The notes: generated by a model not told the origin, from the letters alone. Positions 35,182-48,500 are shown, numbered from the stretch's first letter. The stretch: 64,000 nucleotides of DNA from Paramacrobiotus metropolitanus (GCF_019649055.1 NW_026570319.1:1-64000); one strand, 5' to 3'. Numbers and translations: made by a program.

Positions 35182-38100
35182 ATTAAAATTTAGTAAATAA
35201 TATGGTAATAGCTACTGCAGGTTATTTAGGTTTGGTGAAAGGCTTCCCCAACTTGAGCACAGGAAATCTGGTGGAACTGCATGATCGTAACACTTATTGT
35301 GTAACGCTCCTGGATTGTGGCACGAGATTCTTATGCAATTCCTTTCATAAGACCATTTTTTGTACTGCTATCAAGAGAATCACCTAACTGGTAATCGCCT
35401 TTTTTAAAAAGAATTTAGGCAAAAAATAAGTATAAACCGGCAGTAGCAAATACTCTGGTAAATCTAAGCGCCCTGCACATTATTACGAAGTCCCGTAAAA
35501 ATTTTACATACCATATTACTCATGAGTCATGAATCATGATCAATTGTGATGGCAATTGGCAAACTGTATAATTAAGGGTAATAAAACGTTTCTTCCATGT
35601 ATGATGATATAATGCGCTAAAAAGCAATTCTCGGTTGAGCGTGCTGCTATAAAAAGTAAAGCCAGATATGAACAAATTGCACAACGTGAACTCAAAGATG
35701 TGTTACTCGTATAATAAACGCTAAAATTTGTAAGAACAATACTTATTTCACTCTGCGCTGTGAGGCCGCTGTCGTCATTTAAAGTATGAGATGTGTACGA
35801 GTACTATCACGGTATCACCATGAGTATATTATCAATAAGTACCATCACCACAAAACATACAAATACTATATTTTCACATGCGTAAAACAAACACGGCGGT
35901 AGCGTGGACAGCGCATGAGATTTTGATTTCAAAGGGCCGACAACCCGTTCTCTACTTCGGTTGCGCAACCGGCTGTGGCCGCTAAATACCCGGACCGGTT
36001 TCACCGTTAGGAGATTACTCATGCTACAATGTATGTAGCTTACTAGATTAAAGTCTAAATTACTTGTACAAGTTCTTCCAATTGCTTATGTCGCAATCCG
36101 GTCTTGTTTTCAATTTTAACATCTTCCATTTAAATTTCGCGTTGTTTCGTCTACCCTAGTGGTTTGACGGTCGCAAACCAATACGGTCCAAAGTCGCAAG
36201 AGCGCAAAAGGAATTCTCATAAACAGTAGTTGCTACATTGCTTGTTTTGAACAATCTTGCACTTTTTCCAGGTTCTTCTCCACACTCTTTCGGATAAGTA
36301 CGAAAAAAGGAAGATTAAGAAATAAGCTGTTTACTGCTTTTTTTTCCGAAAGAATTTCGTATAATATCAAATGACGCTTCACACGGATACGCGTCGACCG
36401 CAAATAAATAGAAGGAAACAATGAGTTTTATTAGTTTCTTAATGCATACATTACATATGTTGCTCGTAATTGGCATTAGTTTATTAAGAAAAATTCTTAA
36501 TATTAATGGCCAATATTACGATTCATGACATCTGTTAGTTTCTCACAATATATTGTACAGATAGATACAAATCCGTGAGAAAACGTACTTCAAGTTCAAC
36601 GGCGTCCAGATAAAATCGCGGCACAACGCGATCGCCAATACAATCTTACGCGCCTGCGCTGTCTAGCAGGGTTGTGATTGGGAAGATAACCGTCCAGCAA
36701 CAAAGCATTGCCAGTGAGCGGCATTTTGGCGGCTGTGGAATGGATAACCGTGACCCAGTGCATAATGATTACGAGGAAAGTCATCCAAGAGTTACACCAC
36801 AGCCGGGCGGCGAACGAGACGGATTTCAGTATGTACTAATGATGGTGAAGGAACCACAATATCATGGTGGCATCATAAGCGTATGCGCCACGACCACTCC
36901 GTTCTACAGGATTGCGATCGGCTTCCATAGAGAGTATCTGTATAGTAATGTCTTCTACAGCAACTTGTCGGCAATGCAGATTATCAGTGCCAGGTAAGCC
37001 GAGAATACCGGCTTAGGCACTGGGTGAATTCAAAGGAATGCAATGAGGAAGGACCAAAAAAGTCCCCAGGAGATAACCAACGCCACCGAAATGCCGCGGG
37101 TGATGTCAAGACGCACTAAATTTTCCATGTTTTACACCGGCAAACGTAGCGTTGCTGTTTGATGCATAGGTCAAGCGTTGAACCGGTCTTAGCTCGCGAT
37201 GGTCCCAAGTACTGACAAAAAACAATTTAAAATAATCTGCATAGGCTTTTGCCTTTTGGAATGCCGAAATAACTGGTCTCATGCATTTACGCATTCGCCG
37301 GTGCAAGAACAAAAATTTTGCAGTATAGGGAAGACAAAGCGGGTATTAAGACACAGGTACGAATAAATCCGTACCCAATGGGGCCACACGATGTGCCTAC
37401 AGAGTACAGACTGTACTAGCGCCGCAGCACAATGTTCCGCGTATGGATTCTGTTATTTAGCCAAGCGAATTAAAACAGAACAATTCGAAAACGGTATTAA
37501 GCACGAATCATAATAATTATTTAAACTGAACACATCCAGTTCAACTAAGGTATGTACAGGGCGCTGATTACTAACATCGATGAGTTTAATGATGATTAAT
37601 TAGGCACTAATATGAATAACTGCTCCAAATTTGGCGGCAATTAAGTGGTAACCGCTTCAGAGCGAGTGTCTGGCAGTCCGCCATTATGCCATAATTACAA
37701 ATACAAGACACAGCACGCAGCTTTGCGATTACTTTACTCAATGAAGACATAGAGTGATCGCTGTTGACTAGTAAAAACGCTGTGACCTTTGTCCTTGTTT
37801 GCTACACCAGCGCCAGCGCTTGCCTGACCGGCCGGCGTATGATCATCACTGTGCAGACAGCGTTGATTCGAGTACATGGGCACCATTGGTATGATAGTGT
37901 TTGAGTGGAAAAACAGTCTGGTTTGACGTTATCGTACATCTTGCAGTTTTACTTTATTCAACAGCGGGAAAGTGCGATTTCTACCTGGTCCAGCTCGGAT
38001 TCCAAGGTATTGCCGGCTTAAGGCCTATTTTTACTCGGCTGTCGTCACATTTTTCTTTACGTCCGTCAAAATGGCAGAATACGCACATGAACCTTAATGT

Positions 38101-38864
38101 CCATAAAATGACGATCGTGATAAAAGCCGGCGCTAAGATACGGCTTACATCACGGACATGAGCAAAACGGCCTCCAGGTTATACTCAAAATCAGTTTCGC
38201 CAAACCTCGAAATTCTAAAAATGATTTCAACATAAAATTACGACTGCTCTACTTCGTGTTGGGTGGGATACATTCAGGATATTTCCAGCAGGCGATGTTT
38301 ATGTAACTTTGAACCTTTGGTTAATCATCCACGGCGCGTTCGGCTGACTGATAGTTTTACAACGATTTATTGTTTTCTTCGCTTGAATTCTAGCTAATTT
38401 CGAAGATGTATCCTGAAGATCGACGTTTCACTCGTGTATTGCGTCCCAAAATTAAAATTTAAAATGTTGTCAAAATCAAATGTGCAGCTGCGTTGGAAAT
38501 GGGAATTTATTGTTTATAAAGTGGTCTTTTAAGTGTTTGCGGGTAATAAAGTACAATTGTGCCTGTAGAAAGTGCGCTAATAACATACACAGTGTTCTGT
38601 ATGCTGGTATACGGTAAACATGCAGAACTTCACGATCGTGAAGTTTAAAAAATAGAACTAGTTCTATTTCCAAAATTTGACGAAAGAAGCCAGATTTTGA
38701 CGAACGTAACCTTGACGAAACTAACTTACGGTAAGGTAACGTGTGTGTGGTTATACTCCATACCTCAGTCACGGACACTGTGACGGAGATGTGAATGTAT
38801 CTATACTCGCCGAAATAGCTCAGTTTCGCGAGATGTGACGATTTTAAGCCCGAGCAAAAATAGG
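35182..38864. other. interval upstream of the protease, no complete gene
   Basis: No supported gene apart from a possible membrane-protein remnant at 36950-37130. One TGACCTTT at 37783. Short ORFs lack splice continuity. Confidence 0.45.
36950..37130 (-). pseudogene. possible membrane-protein remnant
   Basis: A minus-strand ATG at 37128 opens a hydrophobic reading, RGISVALVISWGLFWSFLIA, which stops. About 60 bases further a second hydrophobic run YLALIICIAD is read. The second shares protein and DNA with the minus-strand piece at 14990-15060. It could be a decayed gene for a small multi-pass membrane protein. Evidence is only hydrophobicity plus the shared block. Confidence 0.25.
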
Positions 38865-38985
38865 CCTTTAGTTTGTTTCTTGTACTTCAATATGCCTAAA
38901 CTGTGTACATCCACATTTTTTTATTCTCACGATAATTTATTTCGATTTAGAATTCATATGGTTACAACCTGACACTGACAAGCTA
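38865..38985 (-). repeat. dispersed repeat family R2, partial copy
   Basis: In reverse orientation it matches the GTGGATGTACACAGTTTAGG block and its neighbours in the copy at 18790-19140. Confidence 0.6.
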
Positions 38986-39711
38986 AATATTTCCATTGAC
39001 AATTGTTAGATCAAATGTTCTCTGTAATCCGCCCGCATGTTTCTGCTGTTTGTTAATATTCGGATGTGATGTTTCTTTGTGAATTGTAAAGTTGTCTTTG
39101 TATTCGATCAGTAGCAATGATAACTGAACAAAACGGCCGAGTACTTAAAAAACAGATACATAATACATCATATGTACATTTCTGATAAAATTGTTTTTGC
39201 ACTTTCCCTGATAATCACATGTTCACGTTTCATACAAAAACGAAAACAAAATCGGCCTAAATCACGTTCTATTTGCGTTGCCAGTTACTAGGCATCGTTG
39301 ACGCATATCTCTTATTTTCGCATCAGTGTTTTTCAAACAACGCATTCGGCAGTTGAAACATAAAATCGTTTTATTTTATTTATTTTTCATCTTACACCAG
39401 AAGAATGGAAGGTTTTGTAACGTAACAACGGTTTCAAAACAACAGAAGAACTGAAGGCCACATTTCGTAACGAAAATCGAAAAAGGAATTTTGAGAGGTT
39501 GGAAAGATAAAAACCGCATTGCGCTGCCACACCAAGCGGCTCCAAGAGTTTTGAGCGGCGGAAGTCTTTGAAATTTTCTTAGTTTAAATTTTCAGCTTAA
39601 GAACTTCGTGATCTAAATTACGTTCGATAGAAAAATGATTTCCAAAGGAGCACAAGACAACATCGGGGGCATCAACCGTGTATGTTACGAGCTATGCGTC
39701 TGCAACGGCCT

Positions 39712-40030
39712 TGTATACGAGGCGTGAAAACCGATTGTGCGCGCAACATTCGATTAGGATTTGGGGAGATATTATTAATGAAATGAAGTTGCAATAGTTT
39801 AAACGCACGGAAATGTACCAAAAGTCTTGTTGTTATGAACCGATTATCTTTAAATTTTGAATGATAACGCATCACTATGAAAATCCCCTTTACGCGGAAT
39901 CAGCTTTCCATAATTTCGTTCAAATTTTAAATTATTTCTAGTCCGTTTCAACCAACAAAATAGAAACACCACGCAAAAATAATTTAAGTATACCGATGTA
40001 AAAATTCTGTGCATGTGAACAACGAATTCA
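39712..40030. mobile_element. degenerate copy of the foldback element
   Basis: Shares TTGTATAC, GTGAAAACCG, GCGCGCAACAT and ATGTACCAAAAGTCT, in the same order, with the arm at 28215-28380. The ends are not recognisable. Confidence 0.6.
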
Positions 40031-40509
40031 TGCACCTGCCCAGAAAAGGCGATCTTTCGGAACAAAATTATCGTTTCATGTTCTCGGGGTTATTCTGCCT
40101 CGTGCATGCCTGAATTGTAACTAAGATAAACGACGTATCAGTTATCGGCCGGCGTTAAGAGTTATCGTATCGTCGGCCATTTCATCTTTTGACCAATGTA
40201 ATTTTTTTTGTCATAACGAATTTTGGTCGCAGGCACCTGTAGTTGTTGACTTATTGGTAAAGCGCCGAAAGTTAATAATTAAGAATTAATGCTGTCGAGC
40301 AGCGAATTGTAATACAGAAATGATTGAAGAGTGAAAATAATCCCAGCGCTTTAAGTGCTTTTTTCTCACACTCCATCCCCCAACTATGCACTCAACGCGT
40401 GCAAACTCGCGGGTTGGGAATGCCGAAATAAGCAGAGGAATGTGGCACAGGCAGGACTGAGGACATTCTCCTCCAAAAGCAGGATATACAGAGTACAGTA
40501 TTCAGGAAC

Positions 40510-40600
40510 TACGAGTGTCTATGCAAATACAACGGGGAAACGCGATTTCTGTAATGGGTACGATATCCCCGATCAGGATAAAACAGAGGAAGTTTTTCTG
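40510..40600 (+). pseudogene. 3' end of the reverse-transcriptase element, second copy
   Basis: Reads SMQIQRGNAISVMGT, nearly identical in DNA to the minus-strand end at 14545-14640. Only the 3' tail is present; the 5' side is unrelated sequence, typical of truncated insertions. Confidence 0.55.
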
Positions 40601-41449
40601 TTATAAATGCCGTTTTCTGTGGTACATACTGTTGTTTGTATTCGCATAGCGATACTTATTAAAGGTAGAATCACTTTCAGGAACGACTATGCAATATTTT
40701 CATTATAATATGTACTATTGCGGTGGACAGTAATTAGACAGTCAAAGAATGGACATAAATACGTACAATACAAGGAATAGGAATAATAATACAGAGAATT
40801 AAACGAATCGACATAGCATGGCGCAGGCGCAACATCTGCAGCCGTACCACTGATAAACACCAGCGGGGGTCGTGGCAATATTTATATGTATATAAGCAAT
40901 CTGAAGTGGAAGGCGTAATTGCAACTAACTGGTTTAACGCTGAGAGGCACTGCTGCACGATTGGACATCGCGATCGGGTTGCTAAACATTTGGTATAGAT
41001 ACTTATCGCACTACTATCTGAGAGAGTACATCATTTAATTCCGTTTAGCATTATGGTAATAAAACAGCGCGGCTTTTGCTGGATTCGTCGTTCACGGCGC
41101 TGTGCAGCTCACCACAAAACAGTAATACAACAATGAAAAACGTAAAAATACGGCTCGTCAACATAATATTAGCTATAAAATGCTCTGTATACTCTCAGGT
41201 GTTTTCGAATGACAGTTGACCCAGTCGTATATACAGCTACATTACACGGCTGAAACACCGACAAAACGCACGTACTGGCGATTAAGTTTTGTTAAAATTT
41301 AAAACTCGGTCACTTAAAAGTAATTGTAAACCCTGTCATTTATAAGATTATTATTTTGCAGCTTAGTTTACAGTACTTAGTATGCGTTCTACGATGCATT
41401 GAACAAGACATAAAAGCAAGGCTTATACTCGTGACAGCCCAAGTGGTCG

Positions 41450-41656
41450 CGGGACATTTCGTCGTGGGACATTTCGCCACACGTTTTTCGTCGCAGCGGC
41501 TAATTTGTTTTGGGACAACTCGTTTTGCAGCATTTTGCTTTGTGAAATTTGGTCGATCGACTTTTGGGGAGTCGAAAAATTACCGACTGGTTTATGGTAA
41601 CGAACAGTCGTATGACTATTTGCCACAAAAACGAGTTGTCCTTAGACGAAATGTCC
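41450..41656. mobile_element. small foldback element
   Basis: Inverted pairs GGGACATTTCGTC / GACGAAATGTCC at the ends and GGACAACTCGTTTTG / CAAAAACGAGTTGTCC inside. The left end has a tandem start (GGGACATTTCGTCGTGGGACATTTCG). No ORF. It lies beside a short R1 repeat piece (41733-41772). Confidence 0.65.
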
Positions 41657-41895
41657 GTAAAACCAGGGTGGGATAAAAAAAGGCCTCGTTGCGCTGGGGA
41701 ATCTTTCACTCGCCGATTATGTTTGAATTGCAATCCGCTGCTCGACGACATTAATTTTCTTAATTGTCGGAAGGTTGTGTCGTTGATGACAAAGGAAAGC
41801 TACTCGTACGCATTGGTTAGATGATAAACAGACCGACGATAACAGAACTATTACGTTCGCCTGATAACTTTATTTCCGGCCCATCAGAATTCTCT

Positions 41896-42056
41896 GCAGA
41901 TTCGAGGCGGTCGTGAAGCAATCTCTCATCGCCATCTGTGGATGATGCCCGTTCAGAAAAAACTATCCGGGGTATACTCTTTTTGCACTGACACCATCCA
42001 TATACGTAATCATAACCGTTTTCAGCACTTGTCAAGCGGAATCTTGGTGAGCAAGT
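41896..42056 (+). pseudogene. scrambled fragment of serine-protease exon 1
   Basis: 41896-41919 is 24 bases identical to exon 1 of the protease at 34.9-35.1 kb (the part encoding QIRGGREA), and similarity continues to a WM-x-VQK equivalent. At 41972 the sequence turns round and repeats the WMVSVQKEY part in reverse orientation. It then resumes + orientation at about 42022 (AGCACTTG ... GCGGAATCTTGGTGAGCAAGT) with the exon end and its splice donor. It is therefore a duplicated exon with an internal inverted duplication, not functional. Confidence 0.75.
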
Positions 42057-42425
42057 AATTTAAAGAACATCTTTTCTAGATTTTTTACGCACTACTAATA
42101 CGCTACTCTAATTTGTGAACGTCGCTCATTTTCTGTTTGCATAATCGTACAATTTGTAAAACTACGTACAGCCAAACATTATATATGTTACCGTCGCACT
42201 CGCGAAATGCATAATTATTGTTTCTGTGTTTTCTTTGCACTTTTGAAAGCCGATCGCGGTGTCTGATTATACATGCACAGATATGTCGCATGAGATATAT
42301 GTAGAACGAGACCGGTTTGCATGTTGTCCATATAATTATTTCGTTTGAAAGGTTTATATTTATATTAATCCGTTACAAGTACGTGCTTTTCATCGCTGTT
42401 TCCACTGTATAAATAGAACGTATAC

Positions 42426-42616
42426 GAGGGGATGTCAGTAGTGCACCTAGATAATCCCCTGTATTGCTGCCGTCACCCGCCTGGAGTGTGACGTTACGGC
42501 CATACATATGGCTAAATCTGGCGCGGTACAGAAGCACCATGTATAGCCACAACGTCATGCTCCAACTGACGGCAGCAAGTACAGGGATTATCTAAGTAAG
42601 CCACTGACATCCCCTC
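42426..42616. mobile_element. 191-bp TIR element (MITE)
   Basis: Nearly palindromic: GAGGGGATGTCAGT at the left and its complement at the right, with inner pairs AGATAATCCC / GGGATTATCT and TGCTGCCGTCA / TGACGGCAGCA. TATA is found one base outside the left end (42421) and one to two bases outside the right end (42618), a possible target duplication. It sits 38 bp from the outer LTR element. Confidence 0.75.
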
Positions 42617-42658
42617 TTATATGAACCTGATAAATAATCATTCAATGCCAGAGTTAAC

Positions 42659-43744
42659 TGTCGTGTAATAGATAAAAAGTAGACGTTGCACAATGCTTGT
42701 CTTTATCCTCACTGCCGACCACGACACAATCGGTAAAGAGCGACTCTTATCTCAAACTGTTGGGAAGAAGTAGTAGGATGGCAATTAGAAGTAGAAGATC
42801 AGGAACAAGTCAGGAACTGCTGGAACTCAGGAATCCCTGCTGCAAACACAATACACAAAGATACGAGTATACTTACCTGACCTCACGCTAGATGTTAGCA
42901 GAAGCGGTAAGAGAAACTATCCATCAACTCGGCACTACGAGGCATGAAGATCGAAGAGGAGAACAAGACCAAAGGTCACGGGATGCAAGTGGGAGCTAGT
43001 GGGTAACCTGTTACGTCACGAGACTATCCGAGAATTAGTTATATTTTATTGCATAATAACAAAATCACAGCGGAGCTGCTAAGAAATACAACATCGGGCT
43101 CCAATCATTCCCGATTAGCCAATCTAAACGCTAAAAAAACGTCTTCGTTGTCTCGCATCCGAGAATGATAATGCACGTCGACGAAGTAGAGGGAAAAACC
43201 CCTGACATAAGTGAAAGGTCACTAAGAGGTCAGTTAGCAAGATTCCTCACTGCGATACGAGAAAACCAGAGCAAGAAGTCTGAAGTTAATCAGGTCGAGA
43301 ACAAGTCTCTACCTTTGTTGGAATGATAACTCGTGACATTTGTGTGGGCGACGAGCGCCTTATATAGTCTTGGGCACGCGCAGGTGCGACTCTTCGTACG
43401 CGCAGGCACGGTTCTGAGAACAATAGGGATTTAGAAACTAGCCAATACTCTACGATCACTGACACGTGGACTAATCACAGATAGCATCAACACAGCATTA
43501 ACTAATCAGAGAAAAGGGTCAGCTCGTACTCGAGAACAATAGGTAAAGCTACGTCATGGACACGCGGTCACGTCGAAATGGCAAGTCGCGGTCAAAGTTC
43601 TCTGCTGGACATTTCTTAGAAGCATCTACTCGGACTCGGGGTCATGACTCAAGTAGTCGTTGTAGTAAAGCCTAAGCCTGTACTTCGGGGTCAAAGTAGT
43701 AGAGTAGTACCGATGTGGACGGGCTAGTACTCCCGTACACGTCA
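42659..43744 (-). repeat. 3' LTR of the outer element
   Basis: 1,086 bp. In element sense it has a TATA box (CTATATAAGG, around 43361-43371), a consensus 5' splice donor TCAGGTAAGTATA (42868-42880) and two TGACCTTT octamers (complement of 42971 and 43214). It is longer than its partner mainly by a 131-bp segment bounded by ATCCGAGAAT (43026 and 43157). Confidence 0.93.
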
Positions 43745-43757
43745 CCCCCGCAAACGT
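43745..43757 (-). other. polypurine tract of the outer element
   Basis: In sense, GTTTGCGGGGG directly precedes the 3' LTR, a G-rich plus-strand primer tract. The same word is repeated inside gag (see findings). Confidence 0.7.
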
Positions 43758-44079
43758 AATTTCGCTGCATCGTAGTGGAACAAAAGTGGAACATCGTGGA
43801 ACGACGTGAAACGAAGAGAAATGCGAACATTGGGACATAGGAAAAAGTAACATCTCCATCCGCAATCAGAGTGCGACGCTTCATCCAGCACATCCAGCAA
43901 CATCCCAAGTTGCAACATACAAAGTACAACCAGTTACCATTAAGCAACGCTCACATACGAAAATATACTCGTGTTATCACATTACTGTTAAACTGGATAT
44001 ATTGAGCCACTACACTACAATTTTCGATTTTCACGACGCTTCAATCTGAAACACTAAGCAACGTAATAAGAACAACAGC
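43758..44079. other. 3' non-coding remnant of the outer element
   Basis: Between the pol remnant stop and the polypurine tract. No integrase core or other gene is seen. Confidence 0.6.
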
Positions 44080-44692
44080 TCAACTTTTGTAACTTAAGAC
44101 ATACCGCATGTTATTCTTCTTCCTCAACCGCGTGCAATTTGACACTCCACACTCTTCCTCGAACTCGTTTACTTCGTTTTCCATATCTGGCCAATAGTAC
44201 ATCTTCACACCATACAAGTATTGGAACGTGGATATATACTCGTCAGTTTTCGTATGCACAAGGCGGTGATGCACTGATTCCATTAATCTTTTACGCCACT
44301 GATAGGGAATGACAATGCGTCCTTCTCTTTGGTTAGCGGGTTTATGATAGAAGTAGAACTGATCAGTAGTCATGCAATTAATTTCCGCACGCACAAAATC
44401 AGTAGAAGTACTCGCGTTTTTCGGATTCCTACATAATCTATACCACTTTTGCGTGTCCGAGCATTCACACTGCTGATTTTTCCAGAAATAAGGATCGTCA
44501 ACTTGTTCATCAGTTAAAGCAACCTTACGATCTTCTTTAGCTACACGTGGCCTAGTCCAACCGGGCTTACCAAAATTTTTCTCCGCTTCTATTTGACGAA
44601 CGATTTCCATATAGCCTCCAAGCTGCTGTTCTTCCCTGACATCTGAGTCACCTTTGCTTACAATATCGCTGCTATTTTCACTAATACGCTCA
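44080..44692 (-). pseudogene. outer element pol remnant (integrase zinc-binding region)
   Basis: Open from the nested-element insertion point to a stop at 44080. The end reads HHRLVHTKTDEY ... MYYWPDMENEV ... ECGVSNC, the His-His-Cys-Cys zinc-binding region that precedes the integrase core in Ty3/gypsy elements. It is in the same frame as gag-protease once the nested element is removed, separated only by the stop at 52951. Reverse transcriptase and RNase H before it and the catalytic core after it are both missing, so the element lost most of pol before the nested insertion. Confidence 0.75.
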
Positions 44693-44696
44693 ATAC

Positions 44697-45032
44697 TAAA
44701 ACGAGACTCTCAAGTCTCTCAACGAGGTTTGCTGGAAAGCGGCCCTCGAGACCAATACGACTGTTCTGTGCTGGTGGTAATGCACGGGATGAGGAAAGGT
44801 CATACACAAGCACAATCACACACTGCCACAAGGCTCACAACTTTAATTCATAAAATCACACGTTAGCAAATTAATTGCCGTCACGTAAGACGGAGAAACT
44901 CAATTGAATTTCATTAGAATTTCCATCTCAACACCGCATCATTAAACAGCCTGTTAATCAGTGATTACCGGTAATCACTACAAACTTCCACCCGACGGTG
45001 GCTTACACACTTCCGGTGCTTTACACGCTTTA
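44697..45032 (-). repeat. 3' LTR of the nested gypsy element
   Basis: 336 bp, ends TAAA...TTTA. Contains AAAGGTCA on + (44795), i.e. TGACCTTT in sense, and the palindrome GTGATTACCGGTAATCAC. Confidence 0.95.
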
Positions 45033-45044
45033 CCCCCCTCTTTA
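45033..45044 (-). other. polypurine tract of the nested element
   Basis: Sense TAAAGAGGGGGG immediately before the 3' LTR: the plus-strand primer. Confidence 0.88.
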
Positions 45045-45525
45045 AGAGGAGGAAATACCTGTCCTCCGTAAAACAACAACACAAACAATCCAAAACCACG
45101 GTTAAACAACACAAAGTTACGGTTAGAGATCCAAGTAAACTTTGGCAACAGGATGAAGGAAAATGGAACGGCACGTGTGCGATACAAATGGAACAAATCC
45201 ATTTGGTGTCGAAGGCAAAATTTCGGACGGTAGCGATCCATTTAAGCAAGGAACGTCCATCCAATTGAGAACACGATCCATCCAACGGGAACGGAGAATG
45301 ATGCGGGTAGCAGCATCCGGTGGTGATGCGCGACTTTCAAACAGTCTATCAACATATGTGAGCCATTTAATTTCAGGGAATTTATTAATCTGGGTATATT
45401 ACTGTATGTTGGTAATTTAAGTTTACATGGTAAATCACCATTATGGGAATTTAGGCATTAAAGGGAATTACGGAAATGGTAATCTATATTTTAACGGTCA
45501 TTTTGGAGACGACGACCACACGACT
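45045..45525. other. 3' non-coding part of the nested element
   Basis: No ORF of note and no envelope gene between the pol stop and the polypurine tract. Confidence 0.6.
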
Positions 45526-48500
45526 TTACGCGAAGTATTCGTATAAGTTATTTAGTACAGATTTCGCTTGTTTACGAATACGATCAGATCGTCTAAGGAC
45601 ATTCGTTTCGTCGTTTTCAGAGCTAACTGGCTCAACAGTTGGTACTTTAGGATTGCCCACGTCGGTAGTCACAGTATTGGGTAATTTCTGTACGGTAATA
45701 TTGTCAGAAATACTAGATTTCTGAGGGAATATACGGCGTAAATAGTCATTTTCACTGTCCTCTACATCCAAATCGATCGGTTTAAACCGTTTTAATTCGG
45801 AAATATGGACAATATTAATCAGGTTATTTTTTGGAACTTTCTGAAGGGACTTTAAGGTAACGTTTCCATCGGGACTTAATTCGGTAATTTCGTATGGACC
45901 TTTGAACTTCAATTCTAATTTCTGAGTTCGACCAACGGTACGCTGTTCATCTTTGACCCATACTTTATCACCGATAATAAAGGGATTTTCAACTTTATTT
46001 TTATCGTAATTTTGTGCATTTTTCTCGTGCACACGCTCACTTAATATTTCAGAGAAATCAAGAGCATTTTTCCACTTCTGCCGTAACTCATTCCAGTATT
46101 CGGCATTAGTCTGCTTACTGATTTCTTGCAAACTGGCATTTTTAAAGATGGTATCAACGGTCAATATAGGTTCGGTAGCAAACATAAGGTAATATGGAGA
46201 GGCGTTTGTGGTACTATGCTGAGTCGTATTATACGCATAAATGATAAATTTAGCGTATTCAACCCAGTTATCTTGTTTCTGGTTAATATACATGGTCAGT
46301 TTTTCACCGATAAATCGCATCATTCTCTCAGCACGGGTATTAGACTGAGGGTGATAAGCTGTGGTAAAACGGTGTTGTATACCGATCAGCTTATTGATCG
46401 CTGCGATAATATGACTGGTAAATCCAGTTCCACGGTCTGAAGTAAGGTATTTAGGGGGACCGAATTTAAGGATAATTTCTGTAAGAACAACCTGTGCTAT
46501 CTCAATCGCACTGGTAGTCCTAACGGGAACTGCAATCGCATAACGGGAAAAATTCTCAACAGCTACAAGCAGGTATTGGTATCCATCTTTTACATGGAAG
46601 GGCCCAAGGTGATCTAGAGACTACGACTCAAGTAGCTTATGAGTACGTAATTTCTGCATGTACCCGGTAGGAGCAATATTCATGGCATTGCGCTTTTTAC
46701 ACAAGTGACAGCTCTCACAGTAGGTTTCGATATATTTGGTCATCCTAGGGAAGAAGTAGCGGTTATGCATTTTCTCGAATGTACGATGATAACCAACATG
46801 TCCTGCCATCGGACAGTCATGACATGCATAAAGGATGTCTGCACGTAACGTCTTCGGTAACACAATTAACAAGGTATTTTTACCATGACGCGAACGTACT
46901 TTATAGAGAACTTTATCGACAATTCGGAATGTGTCGATACGTTTCTGGTACGCTTTCCGTAATTTAACGTATTTTTCTGGATCACTCAATATGGTAACAA
47001 TTTTCTGACAGAATGCGTCGGTCATTTGCTCACGTATGAGCAATTCGGTATTTTTAATCTCAAAGTGAATATAGGTATTAATGGCATATAAGGGAATTTC
47101 GCAGTCATCTTCGTTTTTTTCGGACTTTTCGAAGGGATTACGGCTTAATAAGTCTGCATCGGCATGCAAACGGCCCTTACGGTACTCAATCTCAAAGTCA
47201 TACTGCTGTAAGGATAAGGCCCATCGGTTCAGACGACCTTCAGGTTCTTTGAGACGCATTAGGTACCTTAAGGCATTATGATCGGTAATTATTTTAAATT
47301 TCTTTCCGGTAAGGTAGTGTTTATACTTTTTAACGAACCAAACGATAGCGTAACATTCTTTCTCAGTGGTACTATAGTTCTTCTGATGCTTGTCAAGCAT
47401 TTTCGAACCATATGCGACCACATGCCATCCATCGGGATGCATTTGTTCAGCAATTACGCCCACACCAACACCAGAGGTCTTAATCTGCGTCTCTAGCGTG
47501 GGATTGAATGGTTTTAATATCGGAGCGGTAATAAGGCATTCTTTCAGCTTCTGAAAAGCGGTATTACAGGCTTTCGTCCACTGAAAAGCAACATTTTGCT
47601 TGGTCAACTGAATTAGGGGAAATGCAATCGTGGAGAAATTATTAATGAATGCAAGGTAATAAGTTAAAGCGCCGATAAAGGATTTTATTTCTTTCGGTGT
47701 TGTAGGAATCGCAAAATTCTGAATTGCTTCAACCTTAGACGGATCTGGTTTGATTCCGTCGTTACTCAGGATAAATCCGAGGAATTTTATCTGGTTGAAA
47801 GCAATTTCACACTTCTTGGGACTAATCGTGAATCCAGCTTTTGACACGGCGGTCAAAACTTGATCGAGTAAATTTAAATGCTCTTCAAAGGTATGCCCAC
47901 CGATAAGAACATCATCAATATAACACACTACACCTTTCCACTTAAGGTGGTGTAGGATGGAATCGATTGCACGCTGGAAGGTAGCTGTAGCTCCATTCAG
48001 ACCAAATGGCATACGAACGAATTCGTACTGGCCATCCATGGTCACGAATGAGCACTTGGGAATATCAGTATCTTTAACACGGATTTGCCAAAATCCACTG
48101 TTAAAGTCGAGGGAAGTATAAAATTGGGACTTTCCAAAACTACTAATCGCATCTTCCACTCGTAGTAAAGGCCACATGGGACGATTAGTCAGTTTATTTA
48201 ACGCACGGAAATCTACACAAAATCGAGGTTTGTCAGTAGGATCTTTCTTATTGACCAGGACAACGGGGAACGACCAAGGTGACTTCGACTCACGAATTAT
48301 GCCATCACGCAACATTTCATCCACTTGTTCGTTAATGGTCATTCTCTGAGCGTAGGAAGTCCGCCAAGGTGTTTTCTTAACAGGTTTGTTGTCTGCGGTA
48401 TCAATTTCATGGACAACCTCGGAAAATTCACCAAGTTTACGAGATTTAGAAGGAAACACCTTCTTATGTTTCAGAAACATGTTAATTAGCTTCTGATGAT

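Noticed and set aside
35202-35387. 61-codon + strand ORF upstream of the protease
   Set aside because: No recognisable protein, no splice context, length within chance.
36674-36997. 107-codon + strand ORF ending at a GTAAGC donor
   Set aside because: Opposite strand carries the hydrophobic remnant; codon pattern is not convincing and no next exon is found.
42697-42891. 64-codon ORF found identically at 60367-60561
   Set aside because: It lies in both LTRs on the antisense strand; identity is due to LTR duplication.
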